The notes: generated from the letters alone by a model not told the origin. Shown: positions 1 to 5,495, counted from the first letter of the stretch. The stretch: 5,495 nt of DNA from an uncultured Roseiflexaceae bacterium (GCA_903932805.1 CAIZHO010000399.1:1-5495); one strand, 5' to 3'. Numbers and translations are program-made.

Positions 1-978
1 CTCTCAGGGCGCCACGATTTGACCGAGGCCGACGCAGCCCAGGCACTGACCGAGATCATGACCGGTGTGGCCACCCCGGCCCAGATTTCAGCATTCCTCA
101 CGGCACTGCATCTCAAAGGCGAAACCGCCGCCGAAATCGCCGGTATGGCCCGCATCATGCGCGACCACGCGCTCGAAGTCGCCATACAATCCGGCGCCGT
201 CGACACCTGTGGCACCGGCGGTGACGGTGGCGGCACGTTCAACATATCGACCATTGCCGCATTCGTGGCGGCCGGCGCAGGGGTACGCATTGCCAAACAC
301 GGCAACCGCGCCATGTCGAGCCGCTGTGGGTCAGCCGATGTCCTCGAGGCGCTTGGGGTGAATCTCGAGCTCGAGCCCAAGGACGTCGCCAAGCGCATCG
401 ACACCGACAACTTTGGATTCATGTTTGCGCCGCGCTTCCACCCCGCGATGCGCTTTGCTGGCCCCGTCCGGCGCGAAATCGGCATCCGCACCGCCTTCAA
501 CCTGCTCGGGCCGCTGACCAACCCCGCCCGCGTACGCCGTCAAGTCATCGGTACCGCCAACGACACGCTGGCACTCAAGCTCGCCGAAGCGTTGTCGCTG
601 CTCAACATGGACGCAGTGATGGTCTTTGCAGGCTATGGCAATGTCGACGAGCTTTCGCTGGCCGGCGAAAACATCGTCTACGAGGTCCATGGCAACCAAC
701 CAATCGGGCGCACGCTCCTCGATGGTTGTGATTTCGATTTGGTCCGCGCCCCCAACAGCGCGCTTGCCGGCGGCGACACCACCGAAAATGTCACCATTGC
801 CCGGGCGATCCTTGCAGGCACGGGGACCCGGGCCCAACACGACGTGGTGGTCTTCAATGCAGCCGCCGCCATCCGTACTGCCGATATGACGCAGTCATGG
901 CACGCGGCAATCGAACGCGCCCGAGCATCCATTGCGTCGGGCGCGGCACGGGACCGCCTGCTGCAGGCTATTGCATAG
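1..978 (+). CDS. trpD: Anthranilate phosphoribosyltransferase, 5' partial
   Basis: Transfers the phosphoribosyl group of PRPP to anthranilate, the second step from chorismate in cytosolic tryptophan synthesis. The frame is open from base 1, giving 325 visible residues against about 340 in the family. The residues before the TTG at 19 (LSGRHD) continue the usual N-terminal 'l..grDLt' segment, so the gene begins outside the window and TTG 19 is not its start. Numbered from the first visible codon, the PRPP loop GTGGDG is at 71-76 and is followed by the FNIST stretch. KHGNR is at 99-103, then SSRCGSADVLEALG, and RTAFNLLGPLTNP ends near 175. The Asp-Glu metal-binding pair is at 216-217, in the context NVDELS where GLDE is more common. 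All key elements are present, so it looks functional. It converges on the HNH gene with one base between stop codons, and I see no terminator. Other trp genes may lie upstream, outside the window. Confidence 0.96.
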   Translation, partial: LSGRHDLTEADAAQALTEIMTGVATPAQISAFLTALHLKGETAAEIAGMARIMRDHALEVAIQSGAVDTCGTGGDGGGTFNISTIAAFVAAGAGVRIAKHGNRAMSSRCGSADVLEALGVNLELEPKDVAKRIDTDNFGFMFAPRFHPAMRFAGPVRREIGIRTAFNLLGPLTNPARVRRQVIGTANDTLALKLAEALSLLNMDAVMVFAGYGNVDELSLAGENIVYEVHGNQPIGRTLLDGCDFDLVRAPNSALAGGDTTENVTIARAILAGTGTRAQHDVVVFNAAAAIRTADMTQSWHAAIERARASIASGAARDRLLQAIA

Positions 979-979
979 C

Positions 980-1483
980 TCAGACAAAACTATATTTGCG
1001 CCAGACTGCATCGCGTTCGAGTTCATTCAATAATGCAAACGCGATGTAGGTCGGTTGGCGCGGGACACTCAACAACGGCATGCTGGCTTCGGTTGGGGTA
1101 CGACCACCCTTGCGATGGTTACACGACCGACAGGCAGCCACCACATTGTGCCACTCGGTGGTACCCCCATGGGCACGGGGGACCACATGGTCTATGGTTA
1201 GTTGACCACGGGTCGTGGCGACGCCACAGTACTGACAGGTCTCTTTGTCACGCATGATGACGCCGTGTCGGGTGCATGGGAGTTTGAGGTTGCGGGGGAT
1301 GCGGATGTAGCGGGTGAGGCGTATGACGAGGGGGATTGCATAGCGACGGGTTATACCGCACATGAACCGTTGAGCGGCTTCGACGACTTCGGCTTTTTCT
1401 TGGAGCAACAAAACCAGTGCACGCCGTGCGGGGACCAACTGCAGAGGTTCGTAACTTGCATTCAGCACCAATACCCGTTGCAT
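980..1483 (-). CDS. HNH endonuclease family protein
   Basis: A 167-residue protein of the small stand-alone HNH endonuclease family found in Chloroflexota, cyanobacteria, Deinococcota and actinobacteria. It starts with the family's typical VLVLNASYEPL segment (residues 4-14). Residues 50-75 carry the 'P.VIRL.RYIRIPR' segment. The HNH/zinc module follows: CQYC at 83-86, Asp98-His99 in TIDHVVPR, Asn113 in WHNVV, CRSCN at 118-122, then HRKGGRTP. The two Cys pairs should bind a structural zinc, and His99 is the expected general base in a beta-beta-alpha metal nuclease fold. The ATG is fixed by a strong Shine-Dalgarno AGGAGG five bases upstream. There is no signal peptide or membrane segment. The cellular role of these lone HNH proteins is not established; nothing nearby (no methylase, terminase or intein) links it to restriction, phage packaging or homing. 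It is divergent from sod and convergent with trpD. Confidence 0.9.
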   Translation of the reverse strand: MQRVLVLNASYEPLQLVPARRALVLLLQEKAEVVEAAQRFMCGITRRYAIPLVIRLTRYIRIPRNLKLPCTRHGVIMRDKETCQYCGVATTRGQLTIDHVVPRAHGGTTEWHNVVAACRSCNHRKGGRTPTEASMPLLSVPRQPTYIAFALLNELERDAVWRKYSFV

Positions 1484-1488
1484 GCAGG

Positions 1489-1494
1489 CCTCCT
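1489..1494 (-). promoter_or_regulatory. Ribosome binding site of the HNH gene
   Basis: On the minus strand this reads AGGAGG, a perfect anti-16S core match, with five bases (CCTGC) before the ATG whose complement is at 1481-1483. It fixes the start of the HNH gene and supports that short reading frame as real. Confidence 0.85.
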
Positions 1495-1627
1495 GGCACA
1501 GTCCGTTACGGCGAGGAAGGATACATCATCCACGACGCGATACCGACAGGGGAGATGGTGTGATCGGAAGCAGAGCGACGAACCACACAACATCTAGTGG
1601 GTGAGTGTTGTCGACATCACTACTGCT

Positions 1628-1656
1628 AGCATACATGAGTGCCTTCGGAGTGTCAA
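1628..1656 (-). promoter_or_regulatory. Predicted sigma-70-type promoter for the HNH gene
   Basis: Read on the minus strand, a perfect -35 hexamer TTGACA (1656-1651) is followed by a 17-bp spacer and a -10 hexamer TATGCT (1633-1628, 4 of 6 to consensus). The expected start of transcription is near 1621, which would give the HNH mRNA an unusually long leader of about 138 nt. A promoter closer to the gene cannot be excluded. Its -35 box lies only 5 bp from the -35 box of the sod promoter on the other strand. Confidence 0.6.
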
Positions 1657-1660
1657 TGGT

Positions 1661-1680
1661 TTTGACAGCGTTTGACGGTG
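1661..1680 (+). repeat. Imperfect tandem 10-bp direct repeat over the sod -35 region
   Basis: TTTGACAGCG (1661-1670) is followed directly by TTTGACGGTG (1671-1680), with 8 of 10 bases matching. The spacing is one helical turn, so both copies face the same side of the DNA and could form a regulator site over the -35 box and spacer. The first copy is also the -35 hexamer, so part of the match may be due to promoter consensus alone. Confidence 0.5.
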
Positions 1681-1691
1681 GATGATATACT
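1662..1691 (+). promoter_or_regulatory. Predicted sigma-70-type promoter for sod
   Basis: A perfect -35 hexamer TTGACA (1662-1667), an 18-bp spacer and a near-consensus -10 hexamer TATACT (1686-1691). Transcription should start near 1698, leaving a leader of about 30 nt before the sod ATG at 1728. The match is strong, as expected for a well expressed gene. A 10-bp direct repeat overlaps the -35 box and spacer. Confidence 0.75.
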
Positions 1692-1715
1692 CGTTGCAGG
1701 ACATTTTTGTTCATC

Positions 1716-1722
1716 AAGGAGG
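1716..1722 (+). promoter_or_regulatory. Ribosome binding site of sod
   Basis: AAGGAGG lies five bases before the ATG at 1728. It selects that ATG over the in-frame TTG at 1707, which lies upstream of this site and would add seven residues that the family lacks. Confidence 0.9.
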
Positions 1723-1727
1723 CTTCG

Positions 1728-2333
1728 ATGCCGTTTACATTGCCCACTTTGGCCTATGATGTTGCAGCCCTCGAGCCGCACATCGATGCCGCCACTATGA
1801 CGATTCACCATGGCAAGCATCATGCCGCCTACGTCACCAATGCCAACAACGCATTGAACGACCACAGCGCCCTGCAGGCGTTGAGCGCCGAAGCATTGCT
1901 CGCCAAAATCAGCGACACCCCCGACAGCATTCGTCAGGCCCTCATCAACAACGTTGGTGGGCACGTCAATCACACGATGTTTTGGGAACTGATGACCCCA
2001 GGCGGTTCAAAGGTCCCCACCGGCACCTTGTCCGTTGCCATCACCAACACCTTTGGCGGGTTGGACCAGCTCAAAGCTGCGATCAACGACGCCGGTATGA
2101 AGCGCTTTGGCAGCGGTTGGAGCTGGTTGGTCAGCGACGCAGCCGGCGCACTCAAAGTCATCAGCACCCCCAACCAAGACAGCCCCATCATGCAGGGCTT
2201 GACCCCTGTGTTGGGCGTTGATGTATGGGAGCATGCCTACTACCTCAACTATCAAAACCGCCGCGCCGATTATTTGGCAGCCTGGTGGAACGTGGTGAAC
2301 TGGGACGTCGTGGCCAAAAAATACGGCCGCTAA
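1728..2333 (+). CDS. Superoxide dismutase, Fe/Mn family (Mn-type signature)
   Basis: Converts superoxide to hydrogen peroxide and oxygen. At 201 residues it has the usual length for the family. The N-terminal helical domain begins with FTLPTLAYD. The four metal ligands are visible: His27 in MTIHHGKHH, His82 in GGHVNHTMFW, and Asp165 and His169 in DVWEHAYY. His31 is the conserved gateway residue. Gly78 in the GGHVNH segment and Gln150 in the NQDSP segment match the Mn-type pattern rather than the Fe-type pattern, in which the active-site Gln comes from the N-terminal domain. It is therefore probably Mn-dependent or cambialistic, although metal use cannot be settled from sequence. There is no signal peptide, so it acts in the cytoplasm. 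It has its own strong promoter, a close AAGGAGG, and a hairpin after the stop, so it looks like a single-gene transcription unit. Confidence 0.97.
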   Translation: MPFTLPTLAYDVAALEPHIDAATMTIHHGKHHAAYVTNANNALNDHSALQALSAEALLAKISDTPDSIRQALINNVGGHVNHTMFWELMTPGGSKVPTGTLSVAITNTFGGLDQLKAAINDAGMKRFGSGWSWLVSDAAGALKVISTPNQDSPIMQGLTPVLGVDVWEHAYYLNYQNRRADYLAAWWNVVNWDVVAKKYGR

Positions 2334-2356
2334 TCTCTTATTCATCTAGGTTGGAG

Positions 2357-2386
2357 TGCGGAGTTCGGCGTCTGCCGAACTCCGCA
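2357..2386 (+). terminator. Hairpin terminator after sod
   Basis: A perfect 13-bp stem: TGCGGAGTTCGGC (2357-2369) pairs with GCCGAACTCCGCA (2374-2386) around a four-base GTCT loop, 23 bases after the sod stop. The T-rich tract is imperfect, TTCGTTCCATTTTT from 2387 to 2400. It therefore looks like an intrinsic terminator, but less ideal than the one after pdxS. It may also protect the 3' end of the sod mRNA. Confidence 0.75.
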
Positions 2387-2412
2387 TTCGTTCCATTTTT
2401 GCAATACAACTG

Positions 2413-2421
2413 TGGTACAAT
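2413..2421 (+). promoter_or_regulatory. Possible extended -10 promoter for pdxS
   Basis: TGG followed by TACAAT gives an extended -10 element (TGn plus a 5 of 6 match to TATAAT) about 57 bases before the pdxS ATG. No good -35 hexamer exists 16-19 bp upstream, where the sequence is the T-rich tail of the sod hairpin. The TG motif could compensate. Transcription would start near 2428, leaving a leader of about 50 nt in which I see no riboswitch fold. Confidence 0.5.
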
Positions 2422-2462
2422 TTTTCACAGTCGCGTCTGTTGTTTGTTTTTCCGTCGATTGC

Positions 2463-2468
2463 AAGGAG
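2463..2468 (+). promoter_or_regulatory. Ribosome binding site of pdxS
   Basis: AAGGAG lies nine bases before the ATG at 2478. It decides the start: the upstream in-frame ATG at 2412 would add 22 residues foreign to the family, overlaps the predicted -10 box, and has no comparable site. Confidence 0.85.
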
Positions 2469-2477
2469 TCTCACCGC

Positions 2478-3365
2478 ATGGCTATCGAAAAGTCAACCTG
2501 GACCACCAAAGCTGGTCTCGCTCAGATGCTCAAGGGTGGCGTCATTATGGATGTCATCGACGAAGAACAGGCCAAAATCGCAGAAGAAGCAGGCGCTGTT
2601 GCTGTGATGGCACTCGAACGCGTCCCAGCAGATATACGTCGTCAAGGCGGCGTTGCTCGCATGAGCGACCCCGAACTGATTATCCGCATCAAAGAATCCG
2701 TGACCATCCCGGTCATGGCCAAGGCCCGCATCGGTCACTTCGTCGAAGCCCAGGTGCTCGAGGCATTAGGTATTGACTACATCGACGAATCCGAAGTCTT
2801 GACCCCAGCCGATGACGAGTTCCACACCGATAAGCACAAGTTCAAGATTCCGTTCGTCAACGGCTGCAAAAACCTGGGCGAAGCACTGCGTCGCATCACT
2901 GAAGGTGCGGCTATGTTGCGCACCAAGGGTGAAGCAGGCACCGGCAACGTCGTCGAGGCCGTCCGCCACGCACGTACCGTCTTTGGCGAAATTCGCAAGC
3001 TCCACGGCATGTCCGAAGACGAACTCTTCACAGCTGCCAAAAATCTGCAAGCACCATATGACCTGGTCAAGTCCGTCGCACAGGCCGGTCGCTTGCCCGT
3101 GGTCAACTTCGCTGCGGGTGGTATCGCAACCCCAGCCGATGCTGCTTTGATGATGCAATTGGGCGTCGACGGTGTGTTTGTCGGATCGGGCATCTTCAAG
3201 TCCGGTGACCCAGCCAAGCGCGCCAAGGCAATTGTGCAGGCCACCACGCATTATCGCGATGCCGCAATCATCGCCGAAGTCAGCAAACACCTCGGCGAGG
3301 CCATGGTCGGCATCGAAATCAGCAAATTGCCACAGGATCAACTGTTGGCAAACCGCGGCTGGTAA
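2478..3365 (+). CDS. pdxS: Pyridoxal 5'-phosphate synthase, synthase subunit PdxS
   Basis: The (beta/alpha)8-barrel subunit of deoxyxylulose-independent PLP synthase. It condenses ribose 5-phosphate, glyceraldehyde 3-phosphate and ammonia into PLP, and in the family forms a dodecamer carrying up to twelve PdxT subunits. The 295 residues match the family length. The active-site residues are in place: Asp25 in GGVIMDVI, Lys82 in [10 protein letters not shown] (first covalent intermediate) and Lys150 in [12 protein letters not shown] (second lysine). Other near-invariant segments are [54 protein letters not shown] and [15 protein letters not shown]. The C-terminal tail ends in the typical RGW. 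The first residues ([16 protein letters not shown]) also fit the family, supporting the ATG at 2478. It is separated from pdxT by 62 bases that contain an intrinsic terminator, an unusual arrangement for two subunits of one complex. Confidence 0.98.
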   Translation: MAIEKSTWTTKAGLAQMLKGGVIMDVIDEEQAKIAEEAGAVAVMALERVPADIRRQGGVARMSDPELIIRIKESVTIPVMAKARIGHFVEAQVLEALGIDYIDESEVLTPADDEFHTDKHKFKIPFVNGCKNLGEALRRITEGAAMLRTKGEAGTGNVVEAVRHARTVFGEIRKLHGMSEDELFTAAKNLQAPYDLVKSVAQAGRLPVVNFAAGGIATPADAALMMQLGVDGVFVGSGIFKSGDPAKRAKAIVQATTHYRDAAIIAEVSKHLGEAMVGIEISKLPQDQLLANRGW

Positions 3366-3378
3366 ATCCTCTCACAGG

Positions 3379-3409
3379 ACGACCACGTGCGGTGCACGTG
3401 GTCGTTTTT
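3379..3409 (+). terminator. Intrinsic terminator between pdxS and pdxT
   Basis: A perfect 12-bp stem: ACGACCACGTGC (3379-3390) pairs with GCACGTGGTCGT (3394-3405) around a GGT loop, with a run of five T (3405-3409) at its 3' foot. This is the textbook Rho-independent form. It starts 13 bases after the pdxS stop and ends 18 bases before the pdxT ATG, so it falls inside what should be one operon. No promoter fits between it and pdxT, so it most likely acts as a partial terminator that lowers expression of pdxT and the genes behind it relative to pdxS. Confidence 0.85.
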
Positions 3410-3418
3410 AGCATCATC

Positions 3419-3423
3419 GGAGG
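3419..3423 (+). promoter_or_regulatory. Ribosome binding site of pdxT
   Basis: GGAGG lies four bases before the ATG at 3428, a slightly short spacing. It selects that ATG over the in-frame GTG at 3392, which lies in the loop of the terminator hairpin and would add 12 residues not expected in PdxT. The site is only ten bases beyond the terminator's T-run. Confidence 0.75.
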
Positions 3424-3427
3424 CGCC

Positions 3428-3994
3428 ATGACAGTCGGAGTTCTCGCGCTCCAAGGCGCTTTTGTCGAACATGAGGCAATGCTCCGCAGCATCGGCGTCG
3501 ACGTGCGTCAAATACGCCTACCCCGTGACTTGACCGGGGTCGACCGCCTCATCATCCCCGGCGGCGAGAGTACGACCATCGGCAAACTGATGGTCATGTA
3601 TGATCTGCTTGTCCCCTTGCGTGAACGCATTGCAGCCGGTATGCCGACGTGGGGGACGTGTGCGGGTGCGATATTGATGTCGCGGCGCATCCTCGATGGT
3701 CGGCCCGACCAGCCAGCGTTACAGGTGATGGACATCGAGTCACGGCGCAATGCCTTCGGCAGTCAACTCGACAGCTTCGAAGCCGATATCGACATGATTG
3801 GCCTCGATGCTCCATTTCATACGGTGTTTATCCGAGCGCCCATCCTTCAAAATCCTGGTCCCGCCTGTCACGTCCTTGCGAGCCTGGCAGACGGGCGCAT
3901 CGTCGCTGCGCGTGAGCAGCATATGCTGGCCACATCGTTCCACCCCGAGCTCACCAGCGACGACCGTATCCACCGCTACTTTCTCACACTCTAG
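3428..3994 (+). CDS. pdxT: Pyridoxal 5'-phosphate synthase, glutaminase subunit PdxT
   Basis: The class I glutamine amidotransferase subunit of PLP synthase. It hydrolyses glutamine and channels ammonia to PdxS, and in the family is active only when bound to PdxS. At 188 residues it has the normal length. It begins with TVGVLALQGAFVEH, the family N-terminus that includes the conserved Gln9. The oxyanion-hole segment IIPGGEST is at 42-49. The nucleophile is Cys78 in WGTCAGAIL, and the rest of the triad is His172 and Glu174 in SFHPEL. The family segment RRNAFGSQ is at 106-113. All catalytic residues are intact. The gene follows the intrinsic terminator behind pdxS and has no visible promoter of its own, so its level should depend on read-through. 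The next gene starts 13 bases after its stop. Confidence 0.97.
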   Translation: MTVGVLALQGAFVEHEAMLRSIGVDVRQIRLPRDLTGVDRLIIPGGESTTIGKLMVMYDLLVPLRERIAAGMPTWGTCAGAILMSRRILDGRPDQPALQVMDIESRRNAFGSQLDSFEADIDMIGLDAPFHTVFIRAPILQNPGPACHVLASLADGRIVAAREQHMLATSFHPELTSDDRIHRYFLTL

Positions 3995-4007
3995 CAGGTG
4001 AGGGTCT

Positions 4008-5027
4008 ATGTACCGCATCTTGACACCGCCTGATCTTTTGACGTTGCGTCACAAACCACGTGCAGTCGCATTACTCAATCCCGATGCAATGTTGCTCAGC
4101 GCACATCGCCCGCTGGTATTCGGCATGCGCTCCCTGCTGAGCACCAACGGTCGATACAGCAGTGCGTTCGTTCGTGATGGAGCGGTCAGTGCCGTCTTGC
4201 ATGCGCATGCACCGGTGAGTAGACCTGAGCGAGAACTCGTTGCATTGGCGAGTTATGGCCCACTGATGCGGTATCCGAGTGATCACGATCTCTGGTTTCG
4301 ACTCCTTGAGGCGCATGTCATCGACAGCGGCAACCATCACGTCCAACGCTTGTATGCGACGCTATCATTCGAAAGCGACGACCTCAGCGAGATTTTCCGG
4401 CAGAGCGGGTATAGTTGCTATGCACGGCAAGCCGTGTTCCGCCTCGAAGGCCCGGACTGGAATCAAGGCACACGCTTTGCAGCCCTCCAACCACAGACAC
4501 GGCACGACGTCTGGGGCGTCCACCAGCTCTATGGTGCAGTCACCCCGAAGCCGGTCCAACATGCCGAAGCACGTACCGCACGCGATTGGGCGTTGCCCAT
4601 TGCAACCCCATGGGACGAGTACAAACTACGCGCCTGGGTGTTACGCCACGAAGACCGTGTCGTCGCGTCGATACGTATCAAAAGCAGCCGTAGCGCACAT
4701 GTCGTCACCCTGCTCGTGCATCCCGATGTACGCGCTGACGTTGCAGATATGCTCCGTTATGGGATGAGCCAAATTGCGGACAGTTTGCCCATCTGGTTGA
4801 TCTTGCGAGAGTATCAAGAAGAGCTCCAATGGCCTGCCCAAGACCTCGGCTTTCAACCGTTCCGCGAACACCACTTGCTCGTCCGACATACCGTTGCATT
4901 TACGCGCCGACCGGTCCTGGCCCGTGTACTCGATCCCGCCCGTGAGCAAGGCACCCCCATCCCTTCTATCATCCCAGCCAGCGAACAAGCGAGGCATCAT
5001 GTCACACCCGAACGTCATCACGAGTAA
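4008..5027 (+). CDS. GNAT-like protein of unknown function, possibly a tandem degenerate GNAT
   Basis: A 339-residue soluble protein without signal peptide or membrane segment. I do not recognise a named family; the pattern suggests an N-acetyltransferase-like (GNAT) fold. Residues 206-298 look like a GNAT core: strands around LRAWVLRHEDRVVASIRIK, then HVVTLLVHPDVRADVADMLRYGM in the place of the acetyl-CoA-binding strand and helix, then WLILREYQEEL and LGFQPFREHHLLVRH. Residues 113-146 (RLYATLSFESDDL, SGYSCYARQAVFRL) resemble that last segment, so the N-terminal half may be a second, diverged copy. The canonical Q/R-x-x-G-x-G/A loop is absent, because VRADVAD has no glycine, so catalytic activity is doubtful. 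The tail (about 305-339) is rich in Pro, Arg and His and probably disordered. AGGTGA (3996-4001) six bases before the ATG supports the start. It follows pdxT by 13 bases and overlaps the ATPase gene by 29, suggesting one operon. Confidence 0.7.
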   Translation: MYRILTPPDLLTLRHKPRAVALLNPDAMLLSAHRPLVFGMRSLLSTNGRYSSAFVRDGAVSAVLHAHAPVSRPERELVALASYGPLMRYPSDHDLWFRLLEAHVIDSGNHHVQRLYATLSFESDDLSEIFRQSGYSCYARQAVFRLEGPDWNQGTRFAALQPQTRHDVWGVHQLYGAVTPKPVQHAEARTARDWALPIATPWDEYKLRAWVLRHEDRVVASIRIKSSRSAHVVTLLVHPDVRADVADMLRYGMSQIADSLPIWLILREYQEELQWPAQDLGFQPFREHHLLVRHTVAFTRRPVLARVLDPAREQGTPIPSIIPASEQARHHVTPERHHE

Positions 5028-5495
5028 CATCGACGACTTGCTCGATATCATCCCGGCCCGAGTCCGCACGCTGCTGTCCGAGGCGAGCGAATCGACCGAT
5101 GACTTACTCGAAATCGTCCTCGACCTCGGTCGCCTCCCCGAAGCGCGCTATCGGACATCGGCCAATCTATTGGGGACGCTCGAAATCACCTTCGAAGACA
5201 TCGAGGCGGTTACGACGCGCATCAGTGCATTCGGCGAAGACAATCGGGCCGGCATCCCACGCACGTTGCACCGCATCTCGGCGATGCGCAACCGGTCGGG
5301 ACGCATCGTCGGTTTGACGTGTCGTGTCGGTCGCGCGGTCATTGGCACGATTAGTGTGGTCCGTGACCTCGTCGAATCCGGCAAAAGTGTGTTGTTGCTT
5401 GGGCGCCCCGGCGTCGGCAAAACGACCATGCTCCGCGAGACTGCCCGCGTGCTCGCAGATGACGCCCGCAAACGGGTGATTATCGTCGACACGTC
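4999..5495 (+). CDS. R3H/SpoIIIAA-type AAA ATPase, 3' partial
   Basis: A P-loop ATPase resembling the 'R3H domain nucleic acid-binding protein' / Ycf45 / SpoIIIAA-like group common in cyanobacteria, plastids and Chloroflexota. 165 residues are visible before the window ends. The N-terminal domain (about 10-110) includes NIDDLLDIIPARVRTLL, LDLGRLPEARY and the ITFEDIEAVTTRIS-to-ISAMRNRSGRIVGLTCRVGR segment typical of the group. The Walker A motif GRPGVGKTT is at 135-143, preceded by ISVVRDLVESGKSVLLLG. The Walker B-like strand RVIIVDT lies at the cut. The rest of the ATPase and any C-terminal R3H domain lie outside the window, so the R3H part is inferred from the family. The ATG lies inside the end of the GNAT-like gene with a weak GAGG four bases before it. 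The reading frame stays open to the last base. Known family members are poorly characterised; nucleic-acid binding is assumed from R3H. Confidence 0.85.
   Translation, partial: MSHPNVITSNIDDLLDIIPARVRTLLSEASESTDDLLEIVLDLGRLPEARYRTSANLLGTLEITFEDIEAVTTRISAFGEDNRAGIPRTLHRISAMRNRSGRIVGLTCRVGRAVIGTISVVRDLVESGKSVLLLGRPGVGKTTMLRETARVLADDARKRVIIVDT

Noticed and set aside
331..840. 169-codon open frame on the minus strand inside trpD
   Set aside because: Shadow of trpD; no domain is recognisable.
19..978. TTG at 19 as the start of trpD
   Set aside because: The frame is open to base 1, and the residues before the TTG continue the conserved TrpD N-terminus, so the true start is outside the window.
1651..1667. 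TGTCAA-N5-TTGACA as a dedicated repressor operator
   Set aside because: The two arms are fully explained as back-to-back -35 hexamers of divergent promoters; a regulator site remains possible but is not needed.
2422..2477. A riboswitch or attenuator in the pdxS leader
   Set aside because: The leader is short, T-rich and without a stable stem or a conserved motif that I recognise.
2225..2776. 183-codon plus-strand open frame across the sod end and pdxS start
   Set aside because: It runs out of frame through sod, the terminator hairpin and pdxS; its composition is rich in Arg and Ser without any domain, as expected of a shadow frame.
2766..3341. 191-codon open frame on the minus strand inside pdxS
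   Set aside because: It is antisense to a highly conserved gene, lacks a recognisable domain, and is explained by codon bias of pdxS on the other strand.
4641..5069. 142-codon open frame on the minus strand across the GNAT-like/ATPase junction
   Set aside because: It has no recognisable domain and overlaps two plausible plus-strand genes.

Overview
This is a moderately GC-rich bacterial window carrying ordinary chromosomal housekeeping genes. No tRNA, rRNA, CRISPR array, insertion sequence or phage gene is visible. The gene content fits Chloroflexota (Chloroflexales or Herpetosiphonales-like): a stand-alone HNH endonuclease of the 'VLVLNASYEPL' type, a two-gene PLP synthase, and an R3H/SpoIIIAA-type ATPase behind a GNAT-like protein. 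That assignment is inferred from gene content and protein flavour only; cyanobacteria and Deinococcota have similar genes.

Layout. The window opens inside trpD (anthranilate phosphoribosyltransferase, + strand, 5' end missing). It runs tail to tail, with one base between stop codons, into an HNH endonuclease gene on the - strand. A 244-base gap (1484-1727) separates the HNH gene from a divergent Mn-type superoxide dismutase gene. That gap holds two consensus-like promoters whose TTGACA -35 boxes sit back to back, 5 bp apart. The sod gene ends at a strong 13-bp hairpin, and a new transcription unit follows: pdxS, pdxT, a GNAT-like gene and an R3H/AAA ATPase gene cut by the window end.

How the genes work together. 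PdxS and PdxT form the ribose-5-phosphate-dependent PLP synthase, in which PdxT hydrolyses glutamine and passes ammonia to PdxS. A textbook intrinsic terminator (12-bp perfect stem plus T5) lies between pdxS and pdxT. No promoter is visible after it, so pdxT and the genes behind it probably depend on read-through. pdxT, the GNAT-like gene and the ATPase gene are tightly packed (13-nt gap, then a 29-nt overlap), which suggests co-transcription.

No clearly new system is present. The points most worth a second look are the pdxS/pdxT attenuator-like terminator, the back-to-back divergent promoters, and the GNAT-like protein, which appears to hold two degenerate GNAT halves without a recognisable acetyl-CoA loop.
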